The notes beneath the pieces are model-generated. The model made no database searches, was not told where the DNA came from, and saw only the letters and a list, made by a program, of their open reading frames with translations. DNA of 64,000 bases, from contig NC_036461.1 of the NCBI RefSeq assembly GCF_002775205.1, positions 7,539,015-7,603,014 of the forward strand. Reading direction: 5' to 3'. A program made the translations under genes and the position numbers. The stretch comes from Xiphophorus maculatus (Eukaryota > Chordata > Actinopteri > Cyprinodontiformes > Poeciliidae). This document shows, piece after piece, positions 13,250-24,864 of the stretch; within the stretch, counting starts at the first letter, position 1; each line of letters opens with the position of its first letter.

Positions 13250-13920
13250 CATTTAATCCTGGTACAACCACAGTTCTTTTGTTGTTTTGTTGGGATTTTA
13301 AGTGATACACCAACATAAATTAGTTCACAATTCGTAAGGGGAGGTACAGTGATACATTAACCTATCTTTTCATCAGATTCATCTGACAGTGTCTCCACAC
13401 ACCATGCTTAAGTGTGGGGATGTTGTGTTCAAAATGACATAGAATCTTAGTTTTCCAGTACACATTGTGTTTTGAATGAAGGTCAAATCCAATTTTCTTC
13501 TCATCTGAACAAATCAAAGTACCTTTTTCCACATGGACTGTGGCAAAAATACAAACCAAATACTGAAATGTTTTGCCTAAAAATCCCTAAATATATATTT
13601 TTTTCTCATTAATCTTACATATGCATTTCATGATTTTACACATTGAGTATCTCTTCAGTCTCCTTGCTAATGGAACAGCTCTGCAGGTAACTCTTTCAGA
13701 CATGCAACGATTGACATTGGTGATCAGAGGCACCTCCAAGCTTTTTGTTTTTCAATCACTCCTTAGTTTGACTTTTAGAACATTTGGACTGTTTGATCAG
13801 AGGATTCATTTGTACATGAATGTTAGAGGATACATCTGCATTACTTTTCCCTTATAGTGCACATCTGCAAAATTGGGCTTATACGCTTATGGTTTCTTCC
13901 ACCCCTTGACAGGATTCTTA
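13250..13920 (-). mobile_element. Decayed Tc1-like transposon relic
   Basis: The phrase 'TTGTTGGGATTTTAAGTGAT..ACCAACATAAA' followed by '..TTCTCATCTGAACAAATCAAAG..TTCCACATG' resembles teleost Tc1-type elements read against the transposase direction. All reading frames are broken and no intact DDE motif can be traced. The limits are approximate. Confidence 0.4.
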
Positions 13921-16900
13921 AAGGTTAATCAGATATTTTAGAAATGAAGAAGGATCTTTGACAGTTTCTGTAATTTTGTCCACATGTCTGTGTTTCATTT
14001 AATGCAGCCAGTACACAGCCTAGATTATGAACAGCTTGACTTTTTTATCTGCTTCTAGAGCAGCTGTGCCTCCATCCAAACTCTGCGGAGGTGAAACTTC
14101 ACTCTGCACGCCAAGTAACGAGGGTGGGTGGGTGTTACCAGAACTGTGTGCAGCCAACCCCCCTTTTTGGACACCGACGAGGGGGAAAATTCACTGATGA
14201 AATGTGGCACAGGCCCCGGAATGCAATTTTCAAGCTTCCACATCTGGTAGACTGATGAAACCAGGTTCCTAATTTTACAACCATGATGTCAAGAAGACGT
14301 GACAACTCTCCATCAGGGCAGGTGGACATTTTTATTTGGGTCGTAGGACTGTCATCTGCTAATCAACATGTTGAGGAAGTGACTGCTGTTACATATTTAC
14401 TGTGGTATTCAACCTCCTTCAATGAAATTCCGGAACAACTATGAACATCAAAACTCACAACTTAGTTGTGAGTTTTGTAAAAGTTTCCTGGAAAAAGATG
14501 CCTGTAGATGACCACAGCTTCTGTAGATGACCACAGCCTGATCTCTTACGCGGTCCGCAGGCATCCACAGCATTTTGTGAAGGAGCAACAGACTATGGGG
14601 CATTTCATGGAACCTCCCATCGGAGCAGTAAGGTATCAGTCAGGGGCCGAGGAAGCTGAAATAATTGGATCAAGAATGTTTCCTTAAAAATTTAAAGTTC
14701 AAAAGCCCATGCAAGAAAGACCAGAAGACTGCAAGTGAAACTTATGCAACAGCAGTCTTTGTTGAGACCAGTATCTAGAAAATAAATGAGTATATTGTGA
14801 TTATATTGTGATATGGGCAAATGGGTGGGCAGACAGATGGATGGATGGAGAAAAATACAGATGTACTATACATTTGATAGCAATTTAATTCTAAAGTAAT
14901 TTCTACAATCTGGGCTTTTTGTGTAAATTCCGCTCTCAATTTATTTTCATAGAGTAACAGAATTTACATTAATTTAAATTAATTGTGATGTTTGGAAACA
15001 GGCATGTAGGCCTCTTATTCTTGCCTCCCTCCCATCTGGTTTCTCACACTTTTTCTCCATGGTAATGGGTCAAGTTTGACATTTTCAGGTCAAACCTTAA
15101 GAGTCATTACACAACCATCTATTTCGCACTACTGATCATCTCTCAGAGCATCCTGAGGGATGACTGGGAGAGCATCCTGCTCTCCATGTTCCAGGGGAAG
15201 TACACCATTCATTGTGATCTCCCTACTTCAACATCTTTGAATCGCTCAAAATTTCAGGTCTGGAGCTCAGTCACCTGGCAGGAGCTTGGAGTTACAGGAA
15301 AGAGGCTTCCCACTCTACTTCTTACCTACTTACTAGAGCTTACCTTCAGGTGAAAAAGTAAAGGTAGGGATCACTTTACCCCTAACCAAAACTGTGTGCT
15401 ATTGGGAAAGACTCATTCAGTCCTCAACAGGACAAAGCTGTTGTTGAGTAACTTATTGTGCCTCTAACCAGTGTTACTGTAACACTGTCTAAAATCAGAA
15501 TTTTTAACAACTAAGGTGTTCTGTTTGGAATAAAACAATAAAAAGAACAAGCTTAGAGATCATTACTCCTCAGAGTGTCATTATGAACTTCAACAAATTA
15601 AAACAAGATGACTAAAGGCAACCTATAACAATACAACACAGAGGTAAATGAGTCATAGCTTATACAAACAGACAGGTGTGATGCCATAAAATACCCCCAC
15701 GGAGACAAACAGCAGCAGGACCACAAGCCAAGACTTTTGGTGTATCAAACGATGAGCTCAGACAAAGAAAAGTGTCACATACTGAATCACTTACTGCAAA
15801 CCTGCAGTTGTAAACACAAACAAAAGATTTCAGAGGACCATGCACATGTGCCCATCATTAACTGCCATTAACTCAACAGTCAGCTATCCAAACAACACCA
15901 GTGAGCATGATGTCACCAAAAGGTTTGTTTTACAGTCAGAATAAAACGCTTGTTCTTTGTCATAATCTATGAAACGCCTTTGGCTTTGCTAAATTAATGA
16001 CAGCTACAACGAAATGTAAGAACAAACCCTGATAAAAAATGAGCAGATGGCAAATTATAAACTCAAAAACATACCCAATGCTTGAACAACTTTAACTGTA
16101 AATGTGGAAGAAAAAAAAAGGGCTCAACGGGTCTGTAATGACAACATGAAGTATTTTATAGGCTTTAACTGATGAGTGTTTTACTGGAGCGGAGGTAGAG
16201 TAGATATGATGTAAATTTTATCATGCTATTAATCATTTATATGAGGAAAATGCCAATGAATTCTCTATATACACTTACTGTCTTTCAAGACATTTTAAGC
16301 CATTATTAAAAGCAATAAAGGAAATCCTAATGCGGTACATACACAGCCCATGCTGTCAAGCACATAGATCTAGTGATATGGATTTGCCTTGCAGCTGCAG
16401 GACTGAGGCACCTTGCACTAATATTGAGTTGAAAATATACAAATTGTAAAATCATCTATCTCGCAGAAACTTGGCTCAAACTGATTTATCAAAAGTACAA
16501 CCATCTTAAACATAGAAGCAAATCTACAACAAAGTGAAGGTTGTTGCAATGGTCCAGTCAAAGTCAAGACCTCAGCCAGACTGTTCAATTCACAACCAGA
16601 CATTTCTTTGGGACCAAGTGTTGCTTTGATTCATTTTTAAAATCTGTGGCCAAAAAAAGTGGCAAACCAGTAAGGTGGTTAGTGCTTAATTATGTAGTAT
16701 TTTCCCAGTGGATGAAGGTGTGCTGTGTCATCTTTTGATTTGCAACCCATTAGAAACAAATCAATGGAAACAAACACCATTCTCCACTATTTTCACAAAC
16801 AAGAGTTAAATTCAGCTTTAAAGTTACTCAACCAAGGTTCACCTTTAGCGCTCCATTTGATTTTCCACTGGAATTAAAGGGATTGGGAAGAACAATCATA

Positions 16901-17475
16901 CACTTAAATTGTATCCTTATGCAGATGACTGAGTGATGGTTTACTCACTTGATGTTTTTTCTGATGCAGGTAAATAGAGCTTCAAAATACTTTTTAGCTT
17001 TCACAGACTTAACTGTGTGACTTAAAGATCTAAGTTTATGCTTTCCAAAACCAAATCTTAGATCTCAAATAATGTAAATGTCTATACTCTCAGGAAAAAA
17101 AAACAAAAAAACTTATTGAGTTAGTGTCATCCTGTAACCTGATTATCTGATTATTAAATGATGGCAATTCTTTAAAAATGAATATTGAGCATTTAGTAAT
17201 AAAAAATCTGAGAATTAAACTGGGATTTGATTTATTCAAGGAGGTAATGTCTTAAATTATCAGCCAGGAAAAAGCTTGTTTAGGCTACATTTTTGAACGC
17301 TCTTGATTAGGGTGACATTATTTTGTAGATGCACACTGCTTTTTCTACATTTTACTGTGTACCTTCTTCTCTTTTTTGAGTTCATGCTTCATAGCTGCAA
17401 ACAGTTGTCATGATTTACGAACGTCAAGTAGACTTTCTGAATTTTTTTTTCTGAACTCCATAGAACTGGGGGCAG
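13921..17475. other. Intergenic DNA with small repeats only
   Basis: No exons recognised. It contains the inverted repeat at 14449-14477, a 19-bp tandem duplication (TGTAGATGACCACAGC twice, about 14503-14540) and a short ATGG run near 14838. Confidence 0.5.
14449..14477. repeat. Near-complete palindrome, 13-bp arms
   Basis: CAAAACTCACAAC at 14449-14461 and its exact reverse complement at 14465-14477 are separated by TTA. About 25 bp further on lies the direct duplication of TGTAGATGACCACAGC, so this spot has had repeated local rearrangement. Confidence 0.8.
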
Positions 17476-17800
17476 TTGGCAGTCTTCAGGGTACACTCAA
17501 TTGTAAATTGCCTTTACTTGCACAGTGCCATGTCTAGTCCAGTGAACTCCAAAGTTCCTTGCACTACATTCAGTCATTCACCCATTCATACACTGATGGT
17601 GATAGGCTATCTTGTCACCACAGCTGCCTTGGGGCAAACTGACACAAACGAGGTCGCAATAAAATTGGTGCCACCTGCTGGTGCATACCAATAGAGCCAC
17701 CAGCAGGCCAGGTGGGTGAAGATTCTTGCCCATGGGTACAATTGCTGAAACGGACAGAACTAGCTTGATCTGGTTACAGGACAAACAGGTATCTCTTTAG
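17476..17800. repeat. Decayed interspersed repeat of teleost type
   Basis: Contains the familiar string 'CATTCACCCATTCATACACTGATGG' in broken form, then 'CACAGCTGCCTTGGGGCAAACTGACA' and 'CTTGCCCATGGGTACAATTGCTGAAACGGACAG'. This order is common in many fish genomes. I cannot assign a family. No protein is encoded. Confidence 0.5.
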
Positions 17801-19754
17801 CCACCGTCGCCAATAAAACATTTTTTGTTGTCTCTCTGTGATAGTTTGAAGTTCTTTTGAAGACTTTCTGTTCAAAACCAGTGGACAGAAAGAAGGCTTT
17901 GGGATTGTATCCTCTGCTCTAACAGCTAGACAGAAGATTCTTCTTGAAGCCTTCAGGTTTTAATAAGAAAACATGATCACAGCATCCACAGTCATCCCAC
18001 CACAGACATGTTTTATGGGATTTATAATGATGTGCATGAATGTTGTTCATTAGTAGGCAGCGGAGTTGAAGGTGGAGAAGAATGTCAGATGGAAGTTTAA
18101 TAATACTGATGGTGGAAACTACAAGCTCACAGCTGCAGCTTAAAGACACTGATTAACCCTATTTCACCTGCTTTGTTCAAACTAAACACTGCTGGTCCTG
18201 TTTTAATGAGTCTGACTCAAGACTAGGATACAAACAAACTGAATGGAACTCAAATCAGAACGTCACCCATGGAGATCTGAGGCTGATTCTTATCAAGAAA
18301 CAGTCAGTAGCTCTATACCACCTATTAAATATTTTGTTACAGTTTTCAGATTTACAGCTAAAAGCTCAGTCTTGAGATCTTAGAGGTGTTTCCAGAAGTG
18401 AGTCATCAGAGAACAGGAAATCTATAGTTGTTAACCTTTGATGTGATTATAGCCTGTTCCAAGAGTTTGTAGGCATACTTGAGACAAATGTTACCAGATT
18501 TCACTGATGATGAATAGATACAGCACTGAGATAGATATTGTTTTAGATGCATGCTTGATTAAAATAAAAAAGGGGTCACCAAAAGTCATTATTAATGGTG
18601 GTCTTTATCTTTATCTTTGCTGATATGTATAAGAAGCTGACATTAAAGCAGAAACCGTGTGGTCAGTTAGAATAAAAAGTAAAGCTGGGCATCATTGCAA
18701 TAACATTGGCATAATAAAAACAAGGAGCAGAGATTTGTTTTAAAAGAAGAGTTGGAGTTAATAACGAAGAGGCGACCCAGGCACAGCGCCGTGGGGATCA
18801 CCTGTAGAGAAACTGTAGAGAAATGATAAATTTCCTTGCCATGACTTCCTCATGGTACCTTGGTTTGTCTGGTAATTTGATTGTATAAATGTTGCATATA
18901 CAGTGAATAGATGGACCTTTGTTTGTAATTCTGAGGTGTTAATCCTCTCTGATTCACACTTTAGCGGTGCAGGCTTTATTTCAAAGTGGTAGTTAGCAAC
19001 TAGTACATTCCCCCACTTAAAACTTTGCTGGGGTCTCTCTCTTTGGGGTATGAACATATCCTTGTATGCCTGCCTGGGTTTTATGCTTGTTTCCTCCAAA
19101 ATACAACAACTAAAATGCAACCTAAATTGCTGAAGTTTACATAGCACATCTTTGTGTAGGTCCAGGCTGCAAAACAGACATTGACAGTAAAGCCCTTTTC
19201 ATTACATGAACAGAACAATCTTTGGAAAAAGATCTTGCACAGGAGCTAAGATTTAAAGGACTGACGCACATCTTCTGGTATTGATTAAAGAGAAACTTTT
19301 GTAAACATTTTTAGTTAATTTTTAAGTCTTTAACATGTCAGAAATATTTATATAATCTATATACAGTTATTCAAGAAGGAAAGCTACATGGCAATATCAT
19401 CTGAGGATAATTGTCTTAGAGAATGTTTTTTCTATACATTTTGTTGGTCAAACTGGATGAAACCACAGACATTCATTGTTCAGTTGATTCTAATCAAGAA
19501 AGAAGTAAATACAGATGAAAAACATGCACAGTTTAGACATATGGAAGACTTATGTATATAAGCAAAACATTAAATAAGTTCATATTTGGTTTTGCATGGT
19601 TTACTGTATATCAAAGCGCTGCTCCACTACTGTTTTTGGTGATTTGCTGACACCTAGTGGATAATAACTTACTGCAGCTGCAAAAGGGAAGGGAGAAAAT
19701 TTTTAATCTGAACATACGCCAACGCCGTGCTCTTATGCATCTCAAAGCTTCTCG
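17801..19754. other. Intergenic DNA downstream of ALKBH1
   Basis: No exon or RNA gene recognised. The 129-codon minus frame at 18758-19147 has no familiar domain and is probably chance. Confidence 0.5.
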
Positions 19755-20183
19755 TTTATTGCAACACACACACACATTATCATCACTCAGTTTTACTACA
19801 GTCTACATTAAATATTTGATTACGCAAATAAACCTAATGATTTCTCCAATTTCTTCCTTCAAGATTTCTCTTTCACAAGTTAGTAGTGTAAAGTTGTCCT
19901 CCATGGATGTGAGCTGAACAGCACCAGAGAGGCATTTCAGTCATTGATTGATTGATTCTGTAGTGATAAACTTGGGTTTCTGTAACTTTAAAATATTTGA
20001 AGACATATTAAAAAAATAAATATCACTTTAAGCTGCTTTGTGCAGGATGCAGACAGTTTTCATAGGTTGGGAATTAAATTTCTGAACCCTTTTGAGAACT
20101 CTGAAACACCTTTTAATTATATTGTCTGAAAAATTACATTTCAGAAGTGGCTTTCATTAGATGTAAAAAGCTCTATGGGTCTT
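19755..20183 (-). terminator. ALKBH1: ALKBH1 3' untranslated region with candidate poly(A) signal
   Basis: The nearest canonical AATAAA on the minus strand downstream of the ALKBH1 stop is at 19760-19755 (TTTATT on the plus strand). This predicts a 3' UTR of about 430 nt. Cleavage would occur some 10-30 nt further left, beyond the CA-repeat at about 19767-19777 or within it. Confidence 0.45.
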
Positions 20184-20625
20184 TCACGTCTCTACCGTCC
20201 CCACAGGGTTACTGCACGTCCTCTTCCTTTTCCCACTGTTTCCATCGTCATGACACCCGACCACCCGTCCCTCGTCGCCCGTTTGGAGTGCGGACATTGG
20301 TTCCTCTGGGAAGCTCTGTCCAGGTCCCAACACCTGTCTGACAGTCACATTCACTCTGGAGCTTTGAATGTACCTGGAACACACATCCCAATCCTCCTGA
20401 GACACCGGCTCCAGGACGCTGCCAGTCTGCAGGGCTGAGGCACAGCTGAGCTCTTCTAAAAGAGCCGCATGCTGTGGCAGAGCTGGAAGAATCCGAGGGA
20501 CAGCATGATACAGCAGCCGGCTCTGTCCTGACATCAACATCACGTCTCCGCTGTGCATGAACATAGCAGTGGGGGGGTCTTGTCTGTGGGGGCCACCCAG
20601 CAGGAAGATGGACGACTGTCCGAAA
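20184..20625 (-). CDS. ALKBH1: ALKBH1 exon 6 with stop (residues 234-380)
   Basis: Encodes [12 protein letters not shown], the [15 protein letters not shown] strand, the third iron ligand in LLYHAVPR (H274) and the RVNVTVRQ motif. It is followed by a divergent C-terminal tail ending in a basic KRKR patch. Confidence 0.95.
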
Positions 20626-23135
20626 CTGCGGGAACAAAACCACATTACTGAGGACATTCCCACAATCCTGCAGAACCTTTGAAGCAGTTTAGGTTTCTTC
20701 CTCTCACCTGAGCGACAGCAAAGGACGAGAGTGATCCAGCTCTGACTCGTCCACATGGATTCCCAGAGAGGAATCTGATCGATAATAGTTCAAGATGGCT
20801 GCCTCTGAGTTGAATCCCGGGAAGCCACAGGCAACTGTTATCCGTACGGAGAGCATGTGCAGATCAGCCGGGAATGGCGTGTAACTGTTGGCAGAGTAAG
20901 TCTTGGAACACATAAACAGTGGGAATATGTTAAGCTCCTGGAAATATAAGGGGGATTTATTTTAATGTATGATTTTTGAGATTTCCTGCAAGATCTTCTA
21001 AAGTACACTGGAAGTAGAGGCAATTCGGACAACCTTAAATATAGGAATGCAAATAGATAATATTACACTACTAAATATTAAGCAATTAGAAAATAAAATT
21101 ACACATGAAATCAAAAATAAAATTCATTTTAACATTTTCAAGTAGATATCTGTGTAAATGTATGCTTTAAATATATTTCATACATTTTAGCTTGTATGTA
21201 TCATGTCCTTTAACTAAGGATTAACCTAGGAACTGATAAAACACTGACACTATGTTAGTTATGTAAAATTTTACTGATAAAAATGTTTATCTTTGTCATG
21301 TGCAGGTACCTTGCAAGCTCACCTTAGTGTCCCAGTTGTAATGGTATCCCAGGGTTACCCAGCGCAGCCTCTCTAGTAGAGTTTTTGGTTGTCTCTTTAC
21401 AGAAGCGGGAGTCCTGTAGAGAGGATTTATATACTCAGGTCAGTGCATGCTGGCTGCTTAGGCATGATTTACTTTAGAGCAACTTCTTAGAGTGAACTCT
21501 AAAAAATGTGGAAACTGATTTATCAGACTTTCCATCCATCCAAAAAGGGATTCTTCAAACATGGGCCTTCTCTTTCACTATAGCACCATCTGCTGGTGGG
21601 AAAATTCAATTAAAAATATTTTACTTATCCCAGTGGGGATAATTGTTGCAACTCATCTAAGTGTCTTCAAAGAGTTGTTGAAGACAATGTGAGCAGGAAG
21701 GATCTTTAGTAATAGTTGGTGTTTCAGAAAATCTAAAGAGACCTCTGACTGAAGTCATTGTTGCTGTATGATAAACCCATGGCTGTCATGCAATGATAAT
21801 AGCTCAATTTCCAGGTAACAGAAGCAACATTTCACTGTAACATGTCCTGAACAACACCATCAGTTGTTGGCAAGCACTGCTAATCCACCTGATTTGCTTT
21901 TGCTGCTCTTCTTTAAATCTGTCTGGTCGCATTGTCAGAAAACTGACAGAGGTAAGTTGTAGTCAGGAATGGGATCCAAGCCCATTCTAATACCTCTGTT
22001 GTTAGGTTCTGCTCTGCATCCATGAAACCTCCATTTCAACTCCTGTGGGATTTGGAGTCGTTGCTAAGGTGTTATCTGAGATTTTGAAATGCTGCTCCCA
22101 GTTGTACAAACAATACCTTGTAACCACAGTTACACATCATCTGTCTGAAAGTAAGGAATAAATGTCCAAACATGGAACATCTCAATCAAAATCACTTATG
22201 AATAAAAGTCTAAAAAAAAATAAAAATCAGAACTAACATAACAGAGCTACTCCAACAAGCTGACACTATCAGCAGCTAAATTCTAACACCCATTACTTAC
22301 TAATATTTTGTGAAATAATGATACTACTGTTAGAGCCTTTTCCCACCTCAGAGCTTGCACACTCCTGGCCCAGATTTCCTGTGTGTCAGAGGGTGACATG
22401 TGCATGTCCAGGTTGCACACGTTCGGTTTCTGAGGGTATGTCTTCAAACACTGTCTAACCCAGAAAGCTTGGGAGCCCCGCAGGAAAGGATTGGAGATGA
22501 AAATAAAGCCTACAAAAGACACAGGTGATTATTAAAGTTAGTTGACCTTGTGCATTGGCTTGATGCAGAGCTTCTGGTCTGCATCAAGCCAGATGCAGGA
22601 GTCCAGAAGAAACTCTTCCTTCAGAGCCACAATGTTTCCATGTACCTGGGTATCCCTGCAGTCCGAAAGCTCTCCAGTCTCTGATGGGCTGCAAACCGAC
22701 ACAGGCAGCCTCTTCATCACTCACAGCAGCTGGATCCAGTTTTACTGGAACAATCTTCCCGTTTTAACACAAAAACAGCAAGACATATCAAAATTACTGC
22801 CACTGTTCAACACCCAATACTGTAAATGTGACTTAATCTATTTTAAAGTCACATGTCGAACTCTGTTTTCTGTTAAGGTATTCCAACTTAACAACATCAC
22901 TTTGGAACAGTTTTTTTAACCTGTAAGACCATCAGAATTCAAGTTTTGCCAGTGTACTCAAACATATTTGCAGAAATATCCTGCAAGAGACCTTTCCTCC
23001 TGATGCTGCTCCGCTGCTGAAGTCCGTCACGTCCCTTAAGTCTGGAGGCGGATCCCTTCTTTTATAAAACTTAAACATTTTTCTGAAAACATCCTCTCCG
23101 CTTTCTACCACCACGGAGGCTGCCATCTTGGCCAT
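20184..23135 (-). CDS. ALKBH1: ALKBH1, AlkB-homologue 1 dioxygenase, complete, six coding exons
   Basis: Fe(II)/2-oxoglutarate dioxygenase of the AlkB family. Family members remove methyl groups from nucleic acids; ALKBH1 acts on tRNA m1A and on mitochondrial tRNA wobble modification, and DNA substrates have been proposed. Coding joins, minus strand: 23135-22992, 22754-22646, 22509-22347, 21413-21323, 20901-20708, 20625-20184. Phases close at every junction and give 380 residues (human about 389). The iron ligands are visible as H218-x-D220 and H274 (in [10 protein letters not shown]), and the 2-oxoglutarate arginine region as RVNVTVRQ (R324, R330). The N-terminus MAKMAA resembles the human MGKMAA, supporting the start; the internal M4 sits in a better initiation context. 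It shares a 72-bp divergent promoter with SLIRP. Exon 1's donor (GTCTCT) is weak. Identification is secure; only the exon 2 acceptor is somewhat uncertain. Confidence 0.95.
20708..20901 (-). CDS. ALKBH1: ALKBH1 exon 5 (residues 170-234), first iron ligands
   Basis: Encodes [32 protein letters not shown] and [10 protein letters not shown]218 and D220 form the HxD iron-binding pair. The acceptor lies after GTTCCAAG and the donor is GTGAGA, phase 2. Confidence 0.94.
21323..21413 (-). CDS. ALKBH1: ALKBH1 exon 4 (residues 139-169)
   Basis: Encodes [19 protein letters not shown], the conserved segment before the catalytic core. The acceptor is CTCTACAG and the donor GTGAGC, phase 0. Confidence 0.94.
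22347..22509 (-). CDS. ALKBH1: ALKBH1 exon 3 (residues 85-139, split codons at both ends)
   Basis: Follows the acceptor TTTTGTAG and encodes [10 protein letters not shown] and [18 protein letters not shown], highly conserved family sequence. The donor GTGGGA leaves phase 2, and the split codon gives Arg. Confidence 0.93.
22646..22754 (-). CDS. ALKBH1: ALKBH1 exon 2 (residues 49-84 and part of 85)
   Basis: Encodes [20 protein letters not shown] and then GLQGYP, matching the family's GLQPVSKWQAYGLKGYPG region. The donor is GTACAT, phase 1. The acceptor is placed after ...GGGAAG because this keeps exon 1 in frame; an AG a few bases downstream would break the frame. Confidence 0.82.
22992..23135 (-). 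CDS. ALKBH1: ALKBH1 exon 1 (residues 1-48)
   Basis: Runs from ATG at 23135 to a phase-0 junction after AAG. It encodes the family's N-terminal stretch with [11 protein letters not shown]. The donor is GTCTCT, poor at positions +3 to +5. Reading on into the intron adds a short unrelated tail. Confidence 0.88.
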
Positions 23136-23218
23136 GACGTAACTGACGCATGTTGGATCACGTATCTGTATACGTCAGGGGTCATAGTAGCAGGAGAAGG
23201 AGACAAGATGGCAGCCTC
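23116..23218. promoter_or_regulatory. Bidirectional ALKBH1/SLIRP promoter with mirrored TISU/YY1-like elements and paired CRE-like sites
   Basis: Only 72 bp separate the outermost start codons. The 15-mer CAAGATGGCAGCCTC occurs at 23204-23218 over the SLIRP start and, on the minus strand, at 23130-23116 over ALKBH1 Met4. It fits the YY1 site and the TISU initiator (SAASATGGCGGC type) used by genes with very short leaders. Between them lie CRE-like TGACGTAA at 23135-23142 and TACGTCA at 23171-23177, facing each other. No TATA box is seen. Confidence 0.7.
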
Positions 23219-23274
23219 GGCTAAGAAAGTGTTGGAGGTGTTTGTGTCTAAAATCCCCTGGACTGTAGCTGGCA
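23208..23274 (+). CDS. SLIRP: SLIRP exon 1 (residues 1-22)
   Basis: Encodes a short basic leader and the first RRM strand ([15 protein letters not shown]). The donor is GTGAGT, phase 1. Confidence 0.93.
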
Positions 23275-24864
23275 GTGAGTTTTCTTCCTGTTATCAATTT
23301 TTGCCGACTTGTAGCATTTTTATGAAAGTTGTAGATGAAGAAAAAGCTCTTTCTGGGTGCTTTTAATTGCCTGTGGTGTAACACGTGAGGACAGAACGGT
23401 CAACTCAGCCTGTGGTTGACTGGATTTAATGTGTCGGACTTTTGGAATAACATGTTTTTATTTATTTTCCTCTTTAGCTATGTCCATACTAGTAGTTCAG
23501 GGTACTTGTATCAATTTCCACGTCCGAAAACAAATTGTATACATATATAAAACAAAGTGAGCACCGGTCACAGAAAGAAAGCTAAGTGCAGAACTTGACA
23601 TCAGACCCTAACACAACTGCCACCCAAGAGGAAAAGAGGGATGGATCCTAAGACGAAGATTAATCCAATGAGGAGGAGGAGGAAGTCAGAAGAAATTTTG
23701 TCTGATTTAAACACGCTCTGTGGTTAGCCAGAGCTCTCCAGTCTCTGGTTAAGTTTAACATTTCTGCACATCGTTTATCTTTGATTAGCGAGGCTTTACT
23801 CCAAAGCTCTAATGTAGCGGTCAAGACATTCTGTCACATCACTCTAACTCCATAACTCGGTCTGACTGCAGGTAGTTTACTCACAATGTAAAGATTCCAA
23901 TCTGAGCCTGGATTCTGCTCAGACACAGAGAAAAATTAGGCTGTTGCATGTAAAGGAAACCATTTTTCTAGCTGGTGCCAACCTCAACCAGCCTTATGCT
24001 TAATAATCAACAGCTGCCAACTTTAATGGCATTGGCTATATAATAGAAATCCCAATAACTGGCCTCTCATCCTTTAAACACATGATCTTTTAAAAATTAT
24101 TTTCTTTTGTAAAATCAGAGAGGAAACAAATGTCTTCAAACTGGACACTATGTAATAATAAATAAATAAATAATCAATTTGGATTTGACCAGTCCATATA
24201 TTTTAAAAATCCATTTAGATTTGGACTAATTTTAGGATTCTACCCAAGCAAGGGTTGAAAGACTTCAGACAAAGTTACTGTTTAAGATGAACTTGAAGTC
24301 TGGTAAATTTCAGGATATTAAAGGATGAGTCCTGAATTCTGAAACAATCTGTTCATATTTCAGAGGAGATGAAGGCGTATTTTGGACAGTTTGGTCCAGT
24401 GAAGAGATGCATCCTTCCATTTGTAAGTTTTTACTCCGTTGCTTTTAGTTCAGTACAGTTAAAAACAGTATGTCAAACTTTGTGGATTTTGAGATGATGA
24501 GGATAGAAAAAATATTTTTTTGTAAAAATTAGCCTTGTTTGTGTGGTATTATTTGACTGTGGTCTTTGTGTTTGATCAGGACAAAGACACTGGTTTCCAT
24601 AGAGGGTTCTGCTGGGTTTTATTCTCCACAGAGGAGGGACTAAACAACGCGCTGCAGAAGGACCCCCATATTCTGGAAGGAGCAAAGGTAAACTATTAGA
24701 CAGGATTTACAGCCGATATGAACGGTTTCAGTCTCAGTATGGAAAAGAAAAAGTCCAGCCCACTTTATTTAACCGATGTTATTCTTTGGTTCCAGCTTCT
24801 TGTTCAGAGGAACAGACGTCCCTTTGAAGGACAGAAGTCCAACAAAGATGGAGACTTTGACTGA
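23208..24864 (+). CDS. SLIRP: SLIRP, SRA stem-loop-interacting RNA-binding protein, complete, four exons
   Basis: Small single-RRM protein. In mammals it partners LRPPRC in the mitochondrial matrix to stabilise mitochondrial mRNAs, and was first found binding the steroid receptor RNA activator. Coding joins: 23208-23274, 24364-24422, 24580-24687, 24796-24864. All phases close, giving 100 residues (human 109). The RNP2-like strand is VFVSKI (residues 11-16) and the RNP1-like strand RGFCWVLF (50-57); [11 protein letters not shown] and DKDTGFHRG match the family closely. The N-terminus is shorter than in human, and the C-terminal tail is acidic and short. The start lies in a strong CAAGATGGC context. 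It is divergent from ALKBH1, its usual neighbour in vertebrates. Confidence 0.95.
24364..24422 (+). CDS. SLIRP: SLIRP exon 2 (residues 23-42)
   Basis: Encodes [20 protein letters not shown], the first RRM helix and second strand. The acceptor is ATTTCAG and the donor GTAAGT. Confidence 0.95.
24580..24687 (+). CDS. SLIRP: SLIRP exon 3 (residues 43-78), RNP1
   Basis: Carries [16 protein letters not shown], the RNP1 strand that contacts RNA, and the second helix [10 protein letters not shown]. The acceptor is GATCAG and the donor GTAAAC, phase 0. Confidence 0.95.
24796..24864 (+). CDS. SLIRP: SLIRP exon 4 with stop (residues 79-100)
   Basis: Encodes the last RRM strand LLVQRNRRP and a short tail ending KDGDFD before TGA. 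The acceptor is GGTTCCAG. Confidence 0.94.
   Translation, partial: LLVQRNRRPFEGQKSNKDGDFD

Noticed and set aside
18758..19147. 129-codon minus frame downstream of ALKBH1
   Set aside because: No domain and no link to ALKBH1 exons; in AT-rich DNA such frames occur by chance.
1..20000. SNW1 or SPTLC2 coding exons in the left part
   Set aside because: Looked for remembered conserved stretches of both proteins in the frames and found none.
20248..20643. 131-codon minus frame and plus frames over ALKBH1 exon 6
   Set aside because: They are other-frame shadows of the conserved ALKBH1 coding exon.
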